A DNA stretch of 64,000 nt from Eutreptiella sp. 'Long Island Sound 2002' (GCA_964036045.1 OZ038379.1:14954317-15018316); one strand, 5' to 3'; shown: positions 1 through 8,745, counted from the stretch's first letter. Notes: generated by a model not told the origin, from the sequence alone. Made by a program: numbers and translations.

Positions 1-2
1 TT

Positions 3-494
3 GGAGGAGAAATCAGAGTGGCCCACTCTTTTCTAAGGAAGTTTCCACTGGAGCTCGAAGATGACGAAGAATGGTTTCCGCTTGATGCTGAGAAGGAGAG
101 TGAGGTAGAAATAGTGGAAAGAGATGAAGAAGAAGGGGGAGAGGAGGATATCTTGGACGTATCCGAACCCGAAGAGCGAGAAGCTCCTATGACGAGGTCA
201 AGAGCCAAGGCCCGGTCCGACCCTCCAAGCAAGATTTCGGGCCCTGACGTGTTGCCGGATATGAATGCAGAAGAGATGGCACATAGGGGGTACTATGTGG
301 TCCATTATGTACTCAAGCATGAGTATCGTCAAGGTTGGAAGTTTCTTGTTAAGTGGAAGGGCTTCAATCTTACAGAAGCCACATGGGAACCTGTACGTGC
401 CTTCATACTGGGGAAGGATAGGGTTAATGGCGAATTTGTGAAATATTGTCAAAAGCACGACTTACAATCAGCTCTCCGGGAGCAAAGAGGCTAG
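3..494 (+). CDS. C-terminal part of a retroelement polyprotein, chromodomain (element X Pol, partial at window edge)
   Basis: The reading frame is open from the window edge, so this is the end of a longer protein; no ATG is needed here. A very acidic linker (roughly residues 20-65) leads to a basic TRSRAKAR patch. A chromodomain follows at about nt 288-410, with the diagnostic aromatic positions in YYVVHYVLKH, WKFLVKWKGF and ATWEP. It ends at a TAG at 492-494. In chromoviruses (Ty3/gypsy) this domain sits at the C-terminus of integrase and steers integration to modified histones. The sequence differs from the chromodomains of elements A and B in this window, so it belongs to another family. 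A stand-alone chromodomain protein cannot be excluded, because RT and integrase would lie off the left edge. Confidence 0.75.
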   Translation, partial: GGEIRVAHSFLRKFPLELEDDEEWFPLDAEKESEVEIVERDEEEGGEEDILDVSEPEEREAPMTRSRAKARSDPPSKISGPDVLPDMNAEEMAHRGYYVVHYVLKHEYRQGWKFLVKWKGFNLTEATWEPVRAFILGKDRVNGEFVKYCQKHDLQSALREQRG

Positions 495-589
495 CAGCCC
501 GAAGAAAAGACTAATCACGTCACTCCTTCATCTCCCGCTCCCCCCCCCCTCTCTTGGCTTTCCCCCTCTTTTTACCAATACCCACCGAC

Positions 590-611
590 CTTCTCACTTT
601 ATTTGTTGTAG
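590..611 (+). promoter_or_regulatory. Candidate 3' splice site ahead of the next ORF
   Basis: A T/C-rich run ends in TTGTTGTAG about 56 nt upstream of the ATG at 667. A similar pyrimidine tract ending in CCCTAAG lies immediately before the ATG at 1672. Acceptors placed just upstream of successive ORFs would fit spliced subgenomic mRNAs, as used by retroviruses and some plant retroelements for downstream genes. Seen: the sequence motif only; no donor was identified. Confidence 0.25.
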
Positions 612-666
612 ATGTAGGGCACCCCCCCCATAGTCCTCCCGATACACTGCAGCTTCTAATTCCGTC

Positions 667-1164
667 ATGGCATTTCTCTCGTCAACCATGGAACTTGAGC
701 AGGCCTGGGACTGGCCTTCCCAGGAGGAGGAGTCCTTGAACCTGGCCTGGCTCACCATCCAGGATGCCAGCACGGAGCCCACTGGAGCCTTCCCCATGGA
801 GGCCACGTCGGGCCCCTCCTCAGCAGCGGGCCCCCAGGAGCCCTCTTCCTCGTCGTCCAGCCGAAAACGCAAGATCGACGAGGTGGAGGAGACCCCGGAG
901 GAGCGCCAGAGGAGGGAACGGCGCGAACAGAACCGGGGGTATAAGCAGGCCTCCCGAGAACGCCAGCGGAACCCCGTACACTATCTCCCAACCAATGAAG
1001 ACGAACAAATGGCGTGTCTGCGGAGCCGGATATTCCAGCTGGAGCTCCAGCTGTGGTTCCGGAGTCAGGAGGTGCAGCGGCTCAAGACCGTGGTCGAGGG
1101 CCTCCTCCCCTACGTGCCTCCAGCGGTACGCCAACTCGCCATCCTCCCGGCTCAGATCGCCTAA
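667..1164 (+). CDS. Basic/leucine-heptad protein, bZIP-like (element X accessory ORF 1)
   Basis: 165 aa from an ATG in a plausible position after a pyrimidine-rich tract. The N-terminal half is Ser/Pro/Glu-rich and probably disordered. Around residues 58-100 there is an RKRK cluster and a strongly basic, Arg/Glu-rich segment with the N-x7-R spacing of bZIP basic regions (NRGYKQASR). Leucines then recur at heptad positions in CLRSRIFQLELQL and VQRLKTVVEGLL. A proline-containing gap between basic region and zipper is not canonical for bZIP, so a DNA- or RNA-binding coiled-coil protein is the safer description. It lies 172 bp downstream of the chromodomain ORF on the same strand. Function is inferred only. 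Confidence 0.5.
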   Translation: MAFLSSTMELEQAWDWPSQEEESLNLAWLTIQDASTEPTGAFPMEATSGPSSAAGPQEPSSSSSSRKRKIDEVEETPEERQRRERREQNRGYKQASRERQRNPVHYLPTNEDEQMACLRSRIFQLELQLWFRSQEVQRLKTVVEGLLPYVPPAVRQLAILPAQIA

Positions 1165-1266
1165 AAGGTAGCCCCTCTCTATTTGGGATGTTGGACCCAA
1201 GGTTAGTGCCTAGCCCTAGTGTAGCCTTCCGGTACGCTCACCTGAGCCCTTCCGTCTCTCGGCACG

Positions 1267-1278
1267 AACACACACACG

Positions 1279-1315
<37 letters not shown>
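1267..1315 (+). repeat. (CA)n microsatellite
   Basis: An almost uninterrupted CA dinucleotide run, broken by GCACTCG, in the gap between the first two accessory ORFs of element X. Confidence 0.95.
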
Positions 1316-1316
<1 letters not shown>

Positions 1317-1472
1317 GACTCACATACCCCCAACGTCTAGTCATAGTACCTTACTCCTTAGGATCAAACCACCAACGCTTCGCCTTCTCCAAAATAGACG
1401 AAAGGACTCGCCGGTTTTTGGAGGACAAAGGATGGACTTTTCTTTTGCCACAATTTTTATGGCATTAAATTG

Positions 1473-1502
1473 ATTGGGTAGCCCTTCGGGAGTTGACCCA
1501 AT
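1473..1502 (+). other. Stem-loop between accessory ORFs
   Basis: ATTGGGT and ACCCAAT form a 7-bp outer stem, and CCC-TTC-GGG forms an inner stem. It lies in the ~500-bp AT-richer spacer 1165-1671, which otherwise shows no ORF. It could be an RNA structure of the element transcript; there is no further evidence. Confidence 0.4.
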
Positions 1503-1671
1503 CTTGTCCCCAATACCTCCTAGAATTGCATGGCATGAGTCCGGGGCTAGCCAAGTTGTTGGTTATTGCCTTTAGTTTGGACGAAGCAAGTAGGGGTGGG
1601 GGTGGCTAGTTTCTTGTCATTGGTTGTCGTTCTTCTTGAGCTTGTCTCTTGTTGTTTGCTTCTCCCTAAGG

Positions 1672-2856
1672 ATGCCCGTTGTTGATGTGAGAGAGAGTAT
1701 TTCTTATCGTGCCTTTGCTCTTTTACCTGATGAATGTTTCCTAAAAGCCACTCCTTTCCCAGGAGTTGTGCATTCGGGTACTTCCCGTTCTTCCCTCCAG
1801 GTGTATATATTAGGGAATAAGGAGTGGGTGGCCGTTTTTAAGGAGGACGAGTCCTCTCTCCTAACCGGGGTGCACGAGCTTAAGTTGGCCCAGGAGTTGG
1901 TTTCCCAATCTCCAGGTGGACCCCCCCATCGCAAGGTATGGCAATTGGGGAACCAATATGACCTTGTTACTCATCAAGTAGTCCTAGCAACACCACAGAG
2001 TCCCCCACCCCCTAAAACACTTCAAGACTTTATGTTGTCCTTTCTTTCCAAATTGCCATTCCGAACCATTTGGGCCAACACAATTTTTAACCAATTCCAA
2101 GGGTCTCGTGAAGATGGCCACTTCCTTAACCCTCATGTAGACCATGCGTCTTTGTGGTTCATACCGGTCAAATTGTCCCTCGGGTTGTGGTGTAGGGTTG
2201 TCATCCTTCGTAATATCAAAGGGTTTGGGTGGATTTCTTTTTGGGATGGTAAAAAGGCCATAGGCGGGATATTACTTACCCCGGGGTGTGTTGTCATCTC
2301 CCCCTATTCCCTCCGTCACTCCACACATGCCTTGACCAAAGCTCATATCCATCGCCCCCCTCCCATTCCGGTAGGACCCTTAGGAGATCCGGATGATATG
2401 GGGTTTGACGGTGCCATAAGGACCGAGGATGGGGATGATGCCCGTGAGGAGCTTCATGCTTCAAATGAGTCAAGGGAAACCGAGACTCTAAGGCTCTTTC
2501 ACCCCGACTATGCTCCGCCCGTAGAAACTCATGTAACGGAGCCCGAAATTTTAAGGGAGGTTCTTCATAGGACTAAAGTATGGCTGAAAATTCAAGGCCA
2601 GAATAAACCCGAAACTTGGAATGAATTATTGGGTCCCGAACCCAAAATTCGGCCTATTAATTTCGGAGCTCTTTACGTGTATCACCAACTTCGTGTGAGG
2701 CTTTCTTTGCCCTTTGAACTTGAGGGCGAGATCACTAAGTATAATGCCATTTACCTAAGGAATGCCCTCACCCTTGATTTGGGTCTTAAGGGCTCCACTC
2801 CTCGCGACTCCGAGAGGCCCACTAAGCGTCTATGCACCAACCATCCGATGGAATAG
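1672..2856 (+). CDS. Uncharacterised 394-aa protein with an AlkB-like / 2OG-Fe(II) oxygenase-like signature (element X accessory ORF 2)
   Basis: The ATG at 1672 directly follows a pyrimidine tract ending in AAG, a possible splice acceptor; the upstream part of the open frame starts only at TTG. The middle of the protein has the order expected for AlkB-type 2-oxoglutarate/Fe(II) dioxygenases. An HxD (HVD at about residues 155-157) is followed by PVKLSLGLW, a beta-rich stretch, then GCVVISPYSLRHSTHAL and a basic HIHR about 10 residues on. The HxD-to-distal-His spacing is about 60 residues, close to the family. AlkB enzymes demethylate alkylated nucleic acids and also occur as domains of some plant RNA-virus replicases. 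The flanking ~150 N-terminal and ~140 C-terminal residues are unrecognised. Identity rests on motif order alone, so another jelly-roll fold is possible. Confidence 0.55.
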   Translation: MPVVDVRESISYRAFALLPDECFLKATPFPGVVHSGTSRSSLQVYILGNKEWVAVFKEDESSLLTGVHELKLAQELVSQSPGGPPHRKVWQLGNQYDLVTHQVVLATPQSPPPPKTLQDFMLSFLSKLPFRTIWANTIFNQFQGSREDGHFLNPHVDHASLWFIPVKLSLGLWCRVVILRNIKGFGWISFWDGKKAIGGILLTPGCVVISPYSLRHSTHALTKAHIHRPPPIPVGPLGDPDDMGFDGAIRTEDGDDAREELHASNESRETETLRLFHPDYAPPVETHVTEPEILREVLHRTKVWLKIQGQNKPETWNELLGPEPKIRPINFGALYVYHQLRVRLSLPFELEGEITKYNAIYLRNALTLDLGLKGSTPRDSERPTKRLCTNHPME

Positions 2857-2914
2857 GGAGCATTACCTCCATCTACGCCCCCCCCCCCTTGAGTTCCCCG
2901 AGAACCCCCCCCCT

Positions 2915-3545
2915 TTTTTTTTCTCCAAGGGATATGGATACTTAGCTATAGTCTAGTGCCCGGGGAGACTTGGCTTTAGATTAGTCCTCCCGAATATCCC
3001 TACTTTTCCATTTTCTCCAAGGGATATGGATACTTAGCTATAGTCTAGTGCCCGGGGAGACTTGGCTTTATACTAGTCCTACCGAATATCCCTACTTTTC
3101 CATTTTCTCCAAGGGATATGGATACTTAGCTTTAGTCTAGTGCCCGGGGAGGCTTGGCTTTATACTAGTCCTCCCGAATATCCCTTCTCTCCCTTTTCTC
3201 CAAGGGATATGGATACTTAGCTATAGTCTAGTGCCCGGGGAGACTTGGCTTTAGACTAGTCCTCCCGAATATCCCTACTTTTCCATTTTCTCCAAGGGAT
3301 ATGGATACTTAGCTTTAGTCTAGTGCCCGGGGAGACTTAGCTTTAGACTAGTCCTCCCGAATATCCCCACTCTCCCTTTCCCCAAGGGATATGGATACTT
3401 AGCTATAGTCTAGTGCCCGGGGAGGCTTGGCTTTAGACTAGTCCTCCCGAATATCCCTACTCTCCCTTTCTCCAAGGGATATGGATACTTAGCTTTAGTC
3501 TAGTGACCGAGGGGACTTGGCTTTAGACTAGTCCTCTCAAAGATA
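2915..3545 (+). repeat. Seven tandem copies of a ~91-bp unit with internal dyads
   Basis: The block CTCCAAGGGATATGGATAC recurs at about 2923, 3015, 3107, 3198, 3290, 3380 and 3470 (spacing 90-92 bp). Each unit carries AGGGATAT near its start and ATATCCCT near its end, plus inner CTAGT and ACTAG, so each can fold as a hairpin. Copies differ by scattered substitutions, including first-base variants. Located between accessory ORFs 2 and 3. Confidence 0.95.
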
Positions 3546-3667
3546 CCGGTTTACTCCTTCTCCCATGAGATTGAGGGCTTGAGTCGCTTGTGGTCGTCGT
3601 CCGTTTTTGTTTTGTTTCTTTTGAATATTGTGCTAACCATAACTCCATTCACCCCCATAATTCCTTC

Positions 3668-3931
3668 ATGGGTTTATCTCCGGACCAAGTGTCAATACGG
3701 GCAAATGATGACTTTGATCTCATCCTAAATAGTCCAAGCGAGGAAGCCTACAAGGAGGTGGTGCTTCGGCACTATCAATCCGGCTCCAATGCTTTATTTG
3801 CACTCTTTCCGGATAGGTTCACCCAGGAATTCATGACGTGCGTGTATGCCCTTCAATATGAAGCAATGTATTGGCCTCCCCAAAGATCCTCCTCGCACGT
3901 ACCTATTAACCCCTCGCACTTACCCACTTGA
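3668..3931 (+). CDS. Small unknown protein (element X accessory ORF 3)
   Basis: 87 aa from the ATG at 3668. The frame is open further upstream, but only with GTG-type starts. No domain is recognised. It is a mildly acidic, probably globular peptide with FDLILNSPSEEAYKEVVLRH and several aromatic residues near the end (YALQYEAMYW). It lies on the same strand as, and between, larger accessory ORFs. It may be a real small gene or an exon of the next ORF. Confidence 0.3.
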   Translation: MGLSPDQVSIRANDDFDLILNSPSEEAYKEVVLRHYQSGSNALFALFPDRFTQEFMTCVYALQYEAMYWPPQRSSSHVPINPSHLPT

Positions 3932-4040
3932 ACTCAAAAACTTTTTGTTTTCTTGTCTTGTGGTGTATTTGGGTTGTCTTCTTTGCGCACATTTCCTTTT
4001 TTTTTGTCGTTGATTTCACGTTTGTTTAGTTTGGTTGATA

Positions 4041-4484
4041 ATGACCGCAACTCCAACCTCCATGTCAAATTTTGTTACACGGGGGGACATTAGGGCTAGG
4101 GTAAGATGGATGAAGGAAGCACTCGGGGAGTTGGAAGATGAGTTGGATAGGGTGGAGGAACTCATCGATGAACCGAGTGGGGGAGAGAGAGAGGAGGGGG
4201 GTATGGAGGCCCTCATGTATGGGGAGGATTTAGGGGGATTTTTCATTCTCACGGGGGTGGCGGGGCACATGAGGAGGGTTAAAAAGGGGGCCGATGGGTT
4301 GAAAGTTGCGGCGGGGATTTTGAGGGCCCAAGCCCTCACGTATTTGAGAGGAAAGCATGGTCCAAAGGACCTCGAACAACAAGGGGGTACCCAAGCCTTT
4401 GAGCGGGGCTCCTCCTTCCTTGACTCCAACACTTCCACCTACACCGACATGGATTCCGACACCTACTCTAGCCCAACTCACTAA
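4041..4484 (+). CDS. Acidic helical protein (element X accessory ORF 4)
   Basis: 147 aa from the ATG at 4041, preceded by a T-rich tract. An N-terminal charged helix (WMKEALGELEDELDRVEEL) predicts a short coiled coil, followed by a Gly/Glu-rich middle and a Ser/Thr/Asp tail. No known family. A second copy at 23257-23817 is about 98% identical but runs 39 codons further, because the TAA here (CACTAAGCC) is TCA there. The sequence after the stop is the same in both copies and stays open to 4602, so the longer form is probably ancestral and this copy truncated. Confidence 0.5.
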   Translation: MTATPTSMSNFVTRGDIRARVRWMKEALGELEDELDRVEELIDEPSGGEREEGGMEALMYGEDLGGFFILTGVAGHMRRVKKGADGLKVAAGILRAQALTYLRGKHGPKDLEQQGGTQAFERGSSFLDSNTSTYTDMDSDTYSSPTH

Positions 4485-4616
4485 GCCCAACTCACACCCA
4501 CAACCCCCAACTCTCCCGCCTCCTCTTATTTTTTGCTTCCTCCCAACGAGGAGGCGGCGGACCATTGCTCCGCCGCCTTTGCCTACGCCGCTCCCCCTTG
4601 ACCTTAGAGGGAAAGG

Positions 4617-4965
4617 GTGGGGGAGTCCAAATTTCGTTTGAGGTTCCATGGGGGTGGCCCCGATTTCGGTCTTGGGGGGAACACTTGTCGTTCATGGGGG
4701 ACTAATTTTCGTTCATGGGGGTCCAATTTGCGTTTACGAGGGTCTCAATTTCATTTGTTGGGGTTCAATTTTCGTCCATGGGGGGTCACGTTTCGCCCAT
4801 GGGGGACCCCAATTTCATTCTTGGGGGGCAACCTTCGTTCACGGGGGACCAATTTTCGTTTTTGAAAGGCCAATTTTCGTTCAATGGGCCACATTTTCGT
4901 TCTTGGGGGTTGAAATTTTCGTTCACATGGGTCAATTTTCGTCCTTGGGGGTGAAGGGGAGGGGT
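4617..4965 (+). repeat. G-rich minisatellite, ~20-24 bp units
   Basis: About fifteen degenerate units of the form TTTCGTTCATGGGGG-TCCAA. They are open in several frames as Gly/Phe-rich peptides, a by-product of the repeat. The same array follows the duplicated ORF at 23857-24180. Confidence 0.9.
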
Positions 4966-5083
4966 ATCTTTTCTCCGGGGGGACGAGAGGCGGGACCCGC
5001 GACACGGGCATGGGATTCGAAAGGGGCCCAAGGGCAAGGGCAAGGGCAAGGGCAAGGGCCCCAAGGGACAGGAGGGACGGGGC

Positions 5084-5860
5084 ATGGGAGCCCAGGGAGG
5101 AGGGCGGGGCGAAGGGAGGGGGGCAGAGGGCGGAGCGCCCCCGCAGCCGGACGTGCAGCCGGTGAGGTGCATCCCCCCCGGCATCCAACAGATGCCGGCA
5201 CACCACACCCACCACCACCACCACCACCACCACCACCACCTCTACAACATCGACCCTGACGCCGGCGAGGTCGTCCCCCCCCAACCCCCACGACGCCAGC
5301 ACCAGCAAGCCCCCCCCGCGCCGAGGGCGGAGCCGGCGCGGATGGCCTCGGCGGAGGGGGGGCGGGGCGCGGCATCGGCGCCGCAGGCGCAGGGGCAGCG
5401 AGGGGGGCCGGCACGGGGGGCGGAGGAGGGCCGGCCATGGGACCGGGACTGGGGCGCAGTCCCGGACCCGCTGGGGGGGGAGACCCTCCCCCTGGTGGGG
5501 GAAGTGTACGGGTGGTTGTGCTGGGCCAACCAGGGGACCTCCAGGTGGGCGCGGAACCGGCCCTTCGATGCCGTGCTCCTCCGGAGGGACGGAGGAAACC
5601 GAGAGGCACCCCCGGGGGGGTGGGCGGCCCCAGAGGACCACGAGAGGGTCCTCAGGTCAGTGATCCGGGCGGCGTGGCCCGACAGGGAGCCGACGTGGCC
5701 GGCCTTCCTGGAAGGGGGAGCGGTGCTCCGCATCACGGATGCGGACGCCAACAACTGGCTCCCCCGGGCTTTGCGTAGCGCCCTCGCCCACTGGCGCTAC
5801 CGCCGGCACAACCCGCCGCCGCCGCAGCCCCAGCCCCCACACAAGCGGCGACGCAAGTGA
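5084..5860 (+). CDS. Pro/His-rich protein with a conserved-looking C-terminal half (element X accessory ORF 5)
   Basis: 258 aa. The N-terminal ~110 residues are low-complexity (Gly/Pro/Ala) and include a run of about ten histidines encoded by a CAC/CCA microsatellite (5208-5240). Residues ~120-245 look globular, with several tryptophans (RPWDRDWGAV, VYGWLCWANQG, RVLRSVIRAAWPDREPTW, NNWLPRALRSALAHWRYRR). The protein ends in HKRRRK, a possible nuclear-localisation signal. No family is recognised. It sits where DNA turns very GC-rich (hexamer GGCAAG repeated at 5030-5060), so a chance ORF is possible, but the Trp pattern argues for coding. Confidence 0.45.
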   Translation: MGAQGGGRGEGRGAEGGAPPQPDVQPVRCIPPGIQQMPAHHTHHHHHHHHHHLYNIDPDAGEVVPPQPPRRQHQQAPPAPRAEPARMASAEGGRGAASAPQAQGQRGGPARGAEEGRPWDRDWGAVPDPLGGETLPLVGEVYGWLCWANQGTSRWARNRPFDAVLLRRDGGNREAPPGGWAAPEDHERVLRSVIRAAWPDREPTWPAFLEGGAVLRITDADANNWLPRALRSALAHWRYRRHNPPPPQPQPPHKRRRK

Positions 5861-5933
5861 AGGCCCAGACGGCGGGGGGGGGGATGGGCCCCCTGACCCA
5901 CGCCCCCCCCACGGTATGGCACGACGTGCGAGG

Positions 5934-8105
5934 GCGCGCCACCTCCCGCGGGAGGGAGTGCGGAGACAACGAGCGCGGGGAGGAACCTGCTGCCCCGCAA
6001 CCCGCTAACCACTGACCGCTAACCCTCACGGCCACCCCCGGCCGGCCAGCGCCGCGCGACAACGGCCGGGGGATGAGGGGCCCCGGCGAGGGCCTGCGCG
6101 AGCATCCGGCTCTCGATAGGGGGGGCGGGTGAAGGGCGCGACCCCCCTGGCCGATGGCTGGCCCCCGGGACCAGGACCGCCATGCCGCCCCCGCCCCTCC
6201 CCCCCGGCCGACGAGAGGCATCGCCAGGGGGCCAAAGGGCCCCCCCCAACCTACCCCCCCCCCCCGCACAGACCCGAGGGCGGGCGCGGGGGCGGCCCCC
6301 CCACCCCCCCCCCCCGCACCCACCACAGCAGGGGAGCCACAGGCGTGGCCCTCCGCCCCCCCAGGGCCGGGGGGGCACCCCCCCCTCAGGGGGAACGGCG
6401 GCGTGATAAGGGCAACGGCGGCTGGGCCTGCTCCCGCGAACCCACACCGGCGTGCCGGAGCAACGCGCACAACGGAGCAGAAAGGAGGCCGCGCCCCACA
6501 TGACCCTCCCGTAACCACAGCCCACTCCGAGGCGACAGAGGGGGGGTTTCAAGTCAGATGGGGCCCCCAGGGGGGCGGTCCACGGGCCGCTCCTCACCCC
6601 CCCCACCCCGGGGCGGCACTTCAGCCTCGACCGCACGCGCGCGCCGGAAGGGAGCGCGCCGGCGACACGGAGAGAGCCAGGAAGGAGTACCACAGGCCGC
6701 CGCCTGGAAGGAGAGCAGGGAGGCCGCGGCGCGACGTCCCCCCCCCCCGCCCCCCCACCGGCCCGCCAGCCGCGGGGGCCCCGGCCCCCACCCCCCGAGG
6801 CAGAAGGGATGGGGCCCCCCTGCCCGAGAGGGGAGCCGGAGTGTGACCCGCCCCCCGCCCCAGCCGCCGGCTCAAATGGGGGCCGCGAAGAACAAGTGGG
6901 CCCACGCCTGCGCACCGGAACGCCGCGCAGATCGTGCCCAGAGAAGCCGGGTGGGCGCGAACCGGAATGGTATGGGGGGCCACGCCCCCCATGGACAGCA
7001 CGACACCAGTGACGCCCGCTTTGTTGCCTACCCAGGGAAAGCGGCGCGCCACCTCCCGCGGGAGGGAGTGCGGAGACAACAAGCGCGGGGGGAAACCTGC
7101 TGCCCCGCAACCCGCTAACCACTGACCGCTGACCCTCACGGCCACCCCCGGCCGGCCAGCGCCGCGCGACAACGGCCGGGGGATGAGGGGCCCCAGAGAG
7201 GGACTGCGTGAGAATCCGGCTCTCGGTAGAGGGGGGCGGGGGAAGGGCGCGACCCCCCTGGCCGATGGCTGGCCCCCGGGGCCGGGACCGCCAAGCCGCC
7301 CCCCCCCCCCTTTGGCCGACAGGAGGCATCGCCAGGGGACCGAAGGCCCCCCCCACTCCCCCCCCCCCCCTGCCACACAGGCCCGAGAGCGGGCGGGGGG
7401 GCGGCCCCCCACCCCCCCCCCCCCGCACCCACCCCAGCTGGGGAGCCACAGGCGCGGCCCTCCGCCCCCCCAGGGCCGGGGGGGTGCCCCCACCCACAGG
7501 AGGAACGGCGACACGGTAAGGGCAACGGCGGCTGGACCTGCTCCCGCGAACCCACACCGGCGTGCCGGAGCAACGCGCACAACGGAACACGAAGGAGGCC
7601 GCGCCCCGCATGACCCTCCCGTAACCACAGCCTACTCCGAGGGGACAGAGGGGGGGTTTGCAGGTCAGCTGGGGCCCCCAGGGGAGCGGTCCACGGGCCG
7701 CCCCTCACCCCCCCCCCACCCCGGGGCGGCACTTCAGCCCCGACCGCACGCGCGCGCCGGAAGGGAGCGCGCCAGCGACACGAAGAGAGCCAGAAAGGGG
7801 TACCGCAGGCCGCCGCCCGGAACGAGAGCGGGGAGGCCGCGGCGCGACACCCCCCCCGAGGCAAGGGGGATGGGCCCCCCCCACCCGAGAGAGGAGCCGG
7901 AGTGTGACCCGCCCCCCCGCTCCAGCCGCCGGCCCACATGGGGGCCGCGAAGAACAAGCGGGCCCACGCCTGCGCACCGGGACGCCGCACAGATCGTACC
8001 CAGAGAAGCCGGGTGAACAGGAACCGGAGTGGTATGGGGGGCCACGCCCCCCATGGACAGCACAACGGCAGTGACGCCCGCTTTGTTGCCTGCCCAGGGA
8101 AGGCA
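5934..8105 (+). repeat. Two tandem ~1.1-kb GC-rich units
   Basis: The block CACCTCCCGCGGGAGGGAG at about 5940 recurs 1110 bp later. The following sequence (CCGGCCAGCGCCGCGCGAC, the poly-C tracts, CACACCGGCGTGCCGGAGC) is repeated in the same order. Copy 1 is about 5934-7043 and copy 2 about 7044-8105. They differ mainly in homopolymer length and by a missing ~35 bp. Long open frames run on both strands and all are composition artefacts. Confidence 0.9.
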
Positions 8106-8365
8106 GAGGGACGGAAAGAGGCAGAGCGACCCCCCGCCCTACAGTCAGTCGGCGATCCGGCGGTGCTACTGTCCGCCTCTTACCCCTGTGCACGTCAGTC
8201 GGCGATCCAACGGTGCCGCACCCCACCCAGCCCCCTCCCCCCCTGTCCCGACCCCGTGCACGTGGACTGGGGCCTCCCGGCACGCGCAACACGCTTCACA
8301 ACGCACAGCCCCACCCTCCGGACGGGATTCATAGCCGACGACACCCCTACGTCGCGTAAGAGACT

Positions 8366-8445
8366 CCCGCGGCCCAGTAGTGAGAGCGTCGGTCTTCAAT
8401 CGTCCAGTGCGGGGGTTCGATCCCAGGCGTTGGTGCTCCTGGGAT
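8366..8445 (+). ncRNA. tRNA-like fragment with box A/box B, probably tRNA-derived repeat
   Basis: CCCAGTAGTGAGAGCGTCGG resembles a D-arm/box A and GGTTCGATCCC at 8414-8424 is a perfect box B, about 30 nt apart. The anticodon and T stems pair poorly, so this is not a functional tRNA; a tRNA-derived SINE head or decayed tRNA is more likely. Confidence 0.3.
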
Positions 8446-8679
8446 CCCTGCACGTAGAGCTCTCTAGTTGGCGACGTGGGAACCACCCCCCCCTCCAGCA
8501 ACTCGCGCCACCACCGATACCGGTGGATCGGGTGGAGGTCTCGTTCGTTTTACCCCCCACCCAAGAAAAACAAAACACATGGGAGCCACCCACCCCTGCA
8601 GCAGTGCGCGCCGTCACCTGTACTCGAACAGGTCGATGGGAGGCCTCGTCCGGTATTCGAAGGGATCGGTGGGAGACCA

Positions 8680-8745
8680 CCGATCCCGGGGTTCGAACCA
8701 GCTCCTTCGCGGCGCGCGCCTGGTGCGCTACCTCCGGGGCGGCTG
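8680..8745 (-). ncRNA. Second tRNA-like fragment, opposite strand
   Basis: On the minus strand GGAGGTAGCGCACC (box A-like) is followed by GGTTCGAACCCC (box B), about 30 nt apart. The acceptor stem is not evident. It points toward the fragment at 8366. Confidence 0.25.

Noticed and set aside
1014-1340. 108-codon ORF ending in a His/Thr repeat
   Set aside because: Overlaps the better-supported basic/leucine ORF in another frame and its tail is only the (CA)n microsatellite.
2915-3545. CRISPR-like array
   Set aside because: The units are contiguous with no unique spacers, and the setting is eukaryotic.
4751-5754. Minus-strand ORFs of 140-296 codons opposite accessory ORF 5
   Set aside because: Low-complexity Pro/Val runs that are the reverse reading of the CAC and GGCAAG repeats.
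6019-7628. 530-codon and other long minus-strand ORFs
   Set aside because: Extremely GC-rich tandem DNA with few stop codons in any frame; the peptides are Gly/Pro/Arg low-complexity and duplicate with the repeat.
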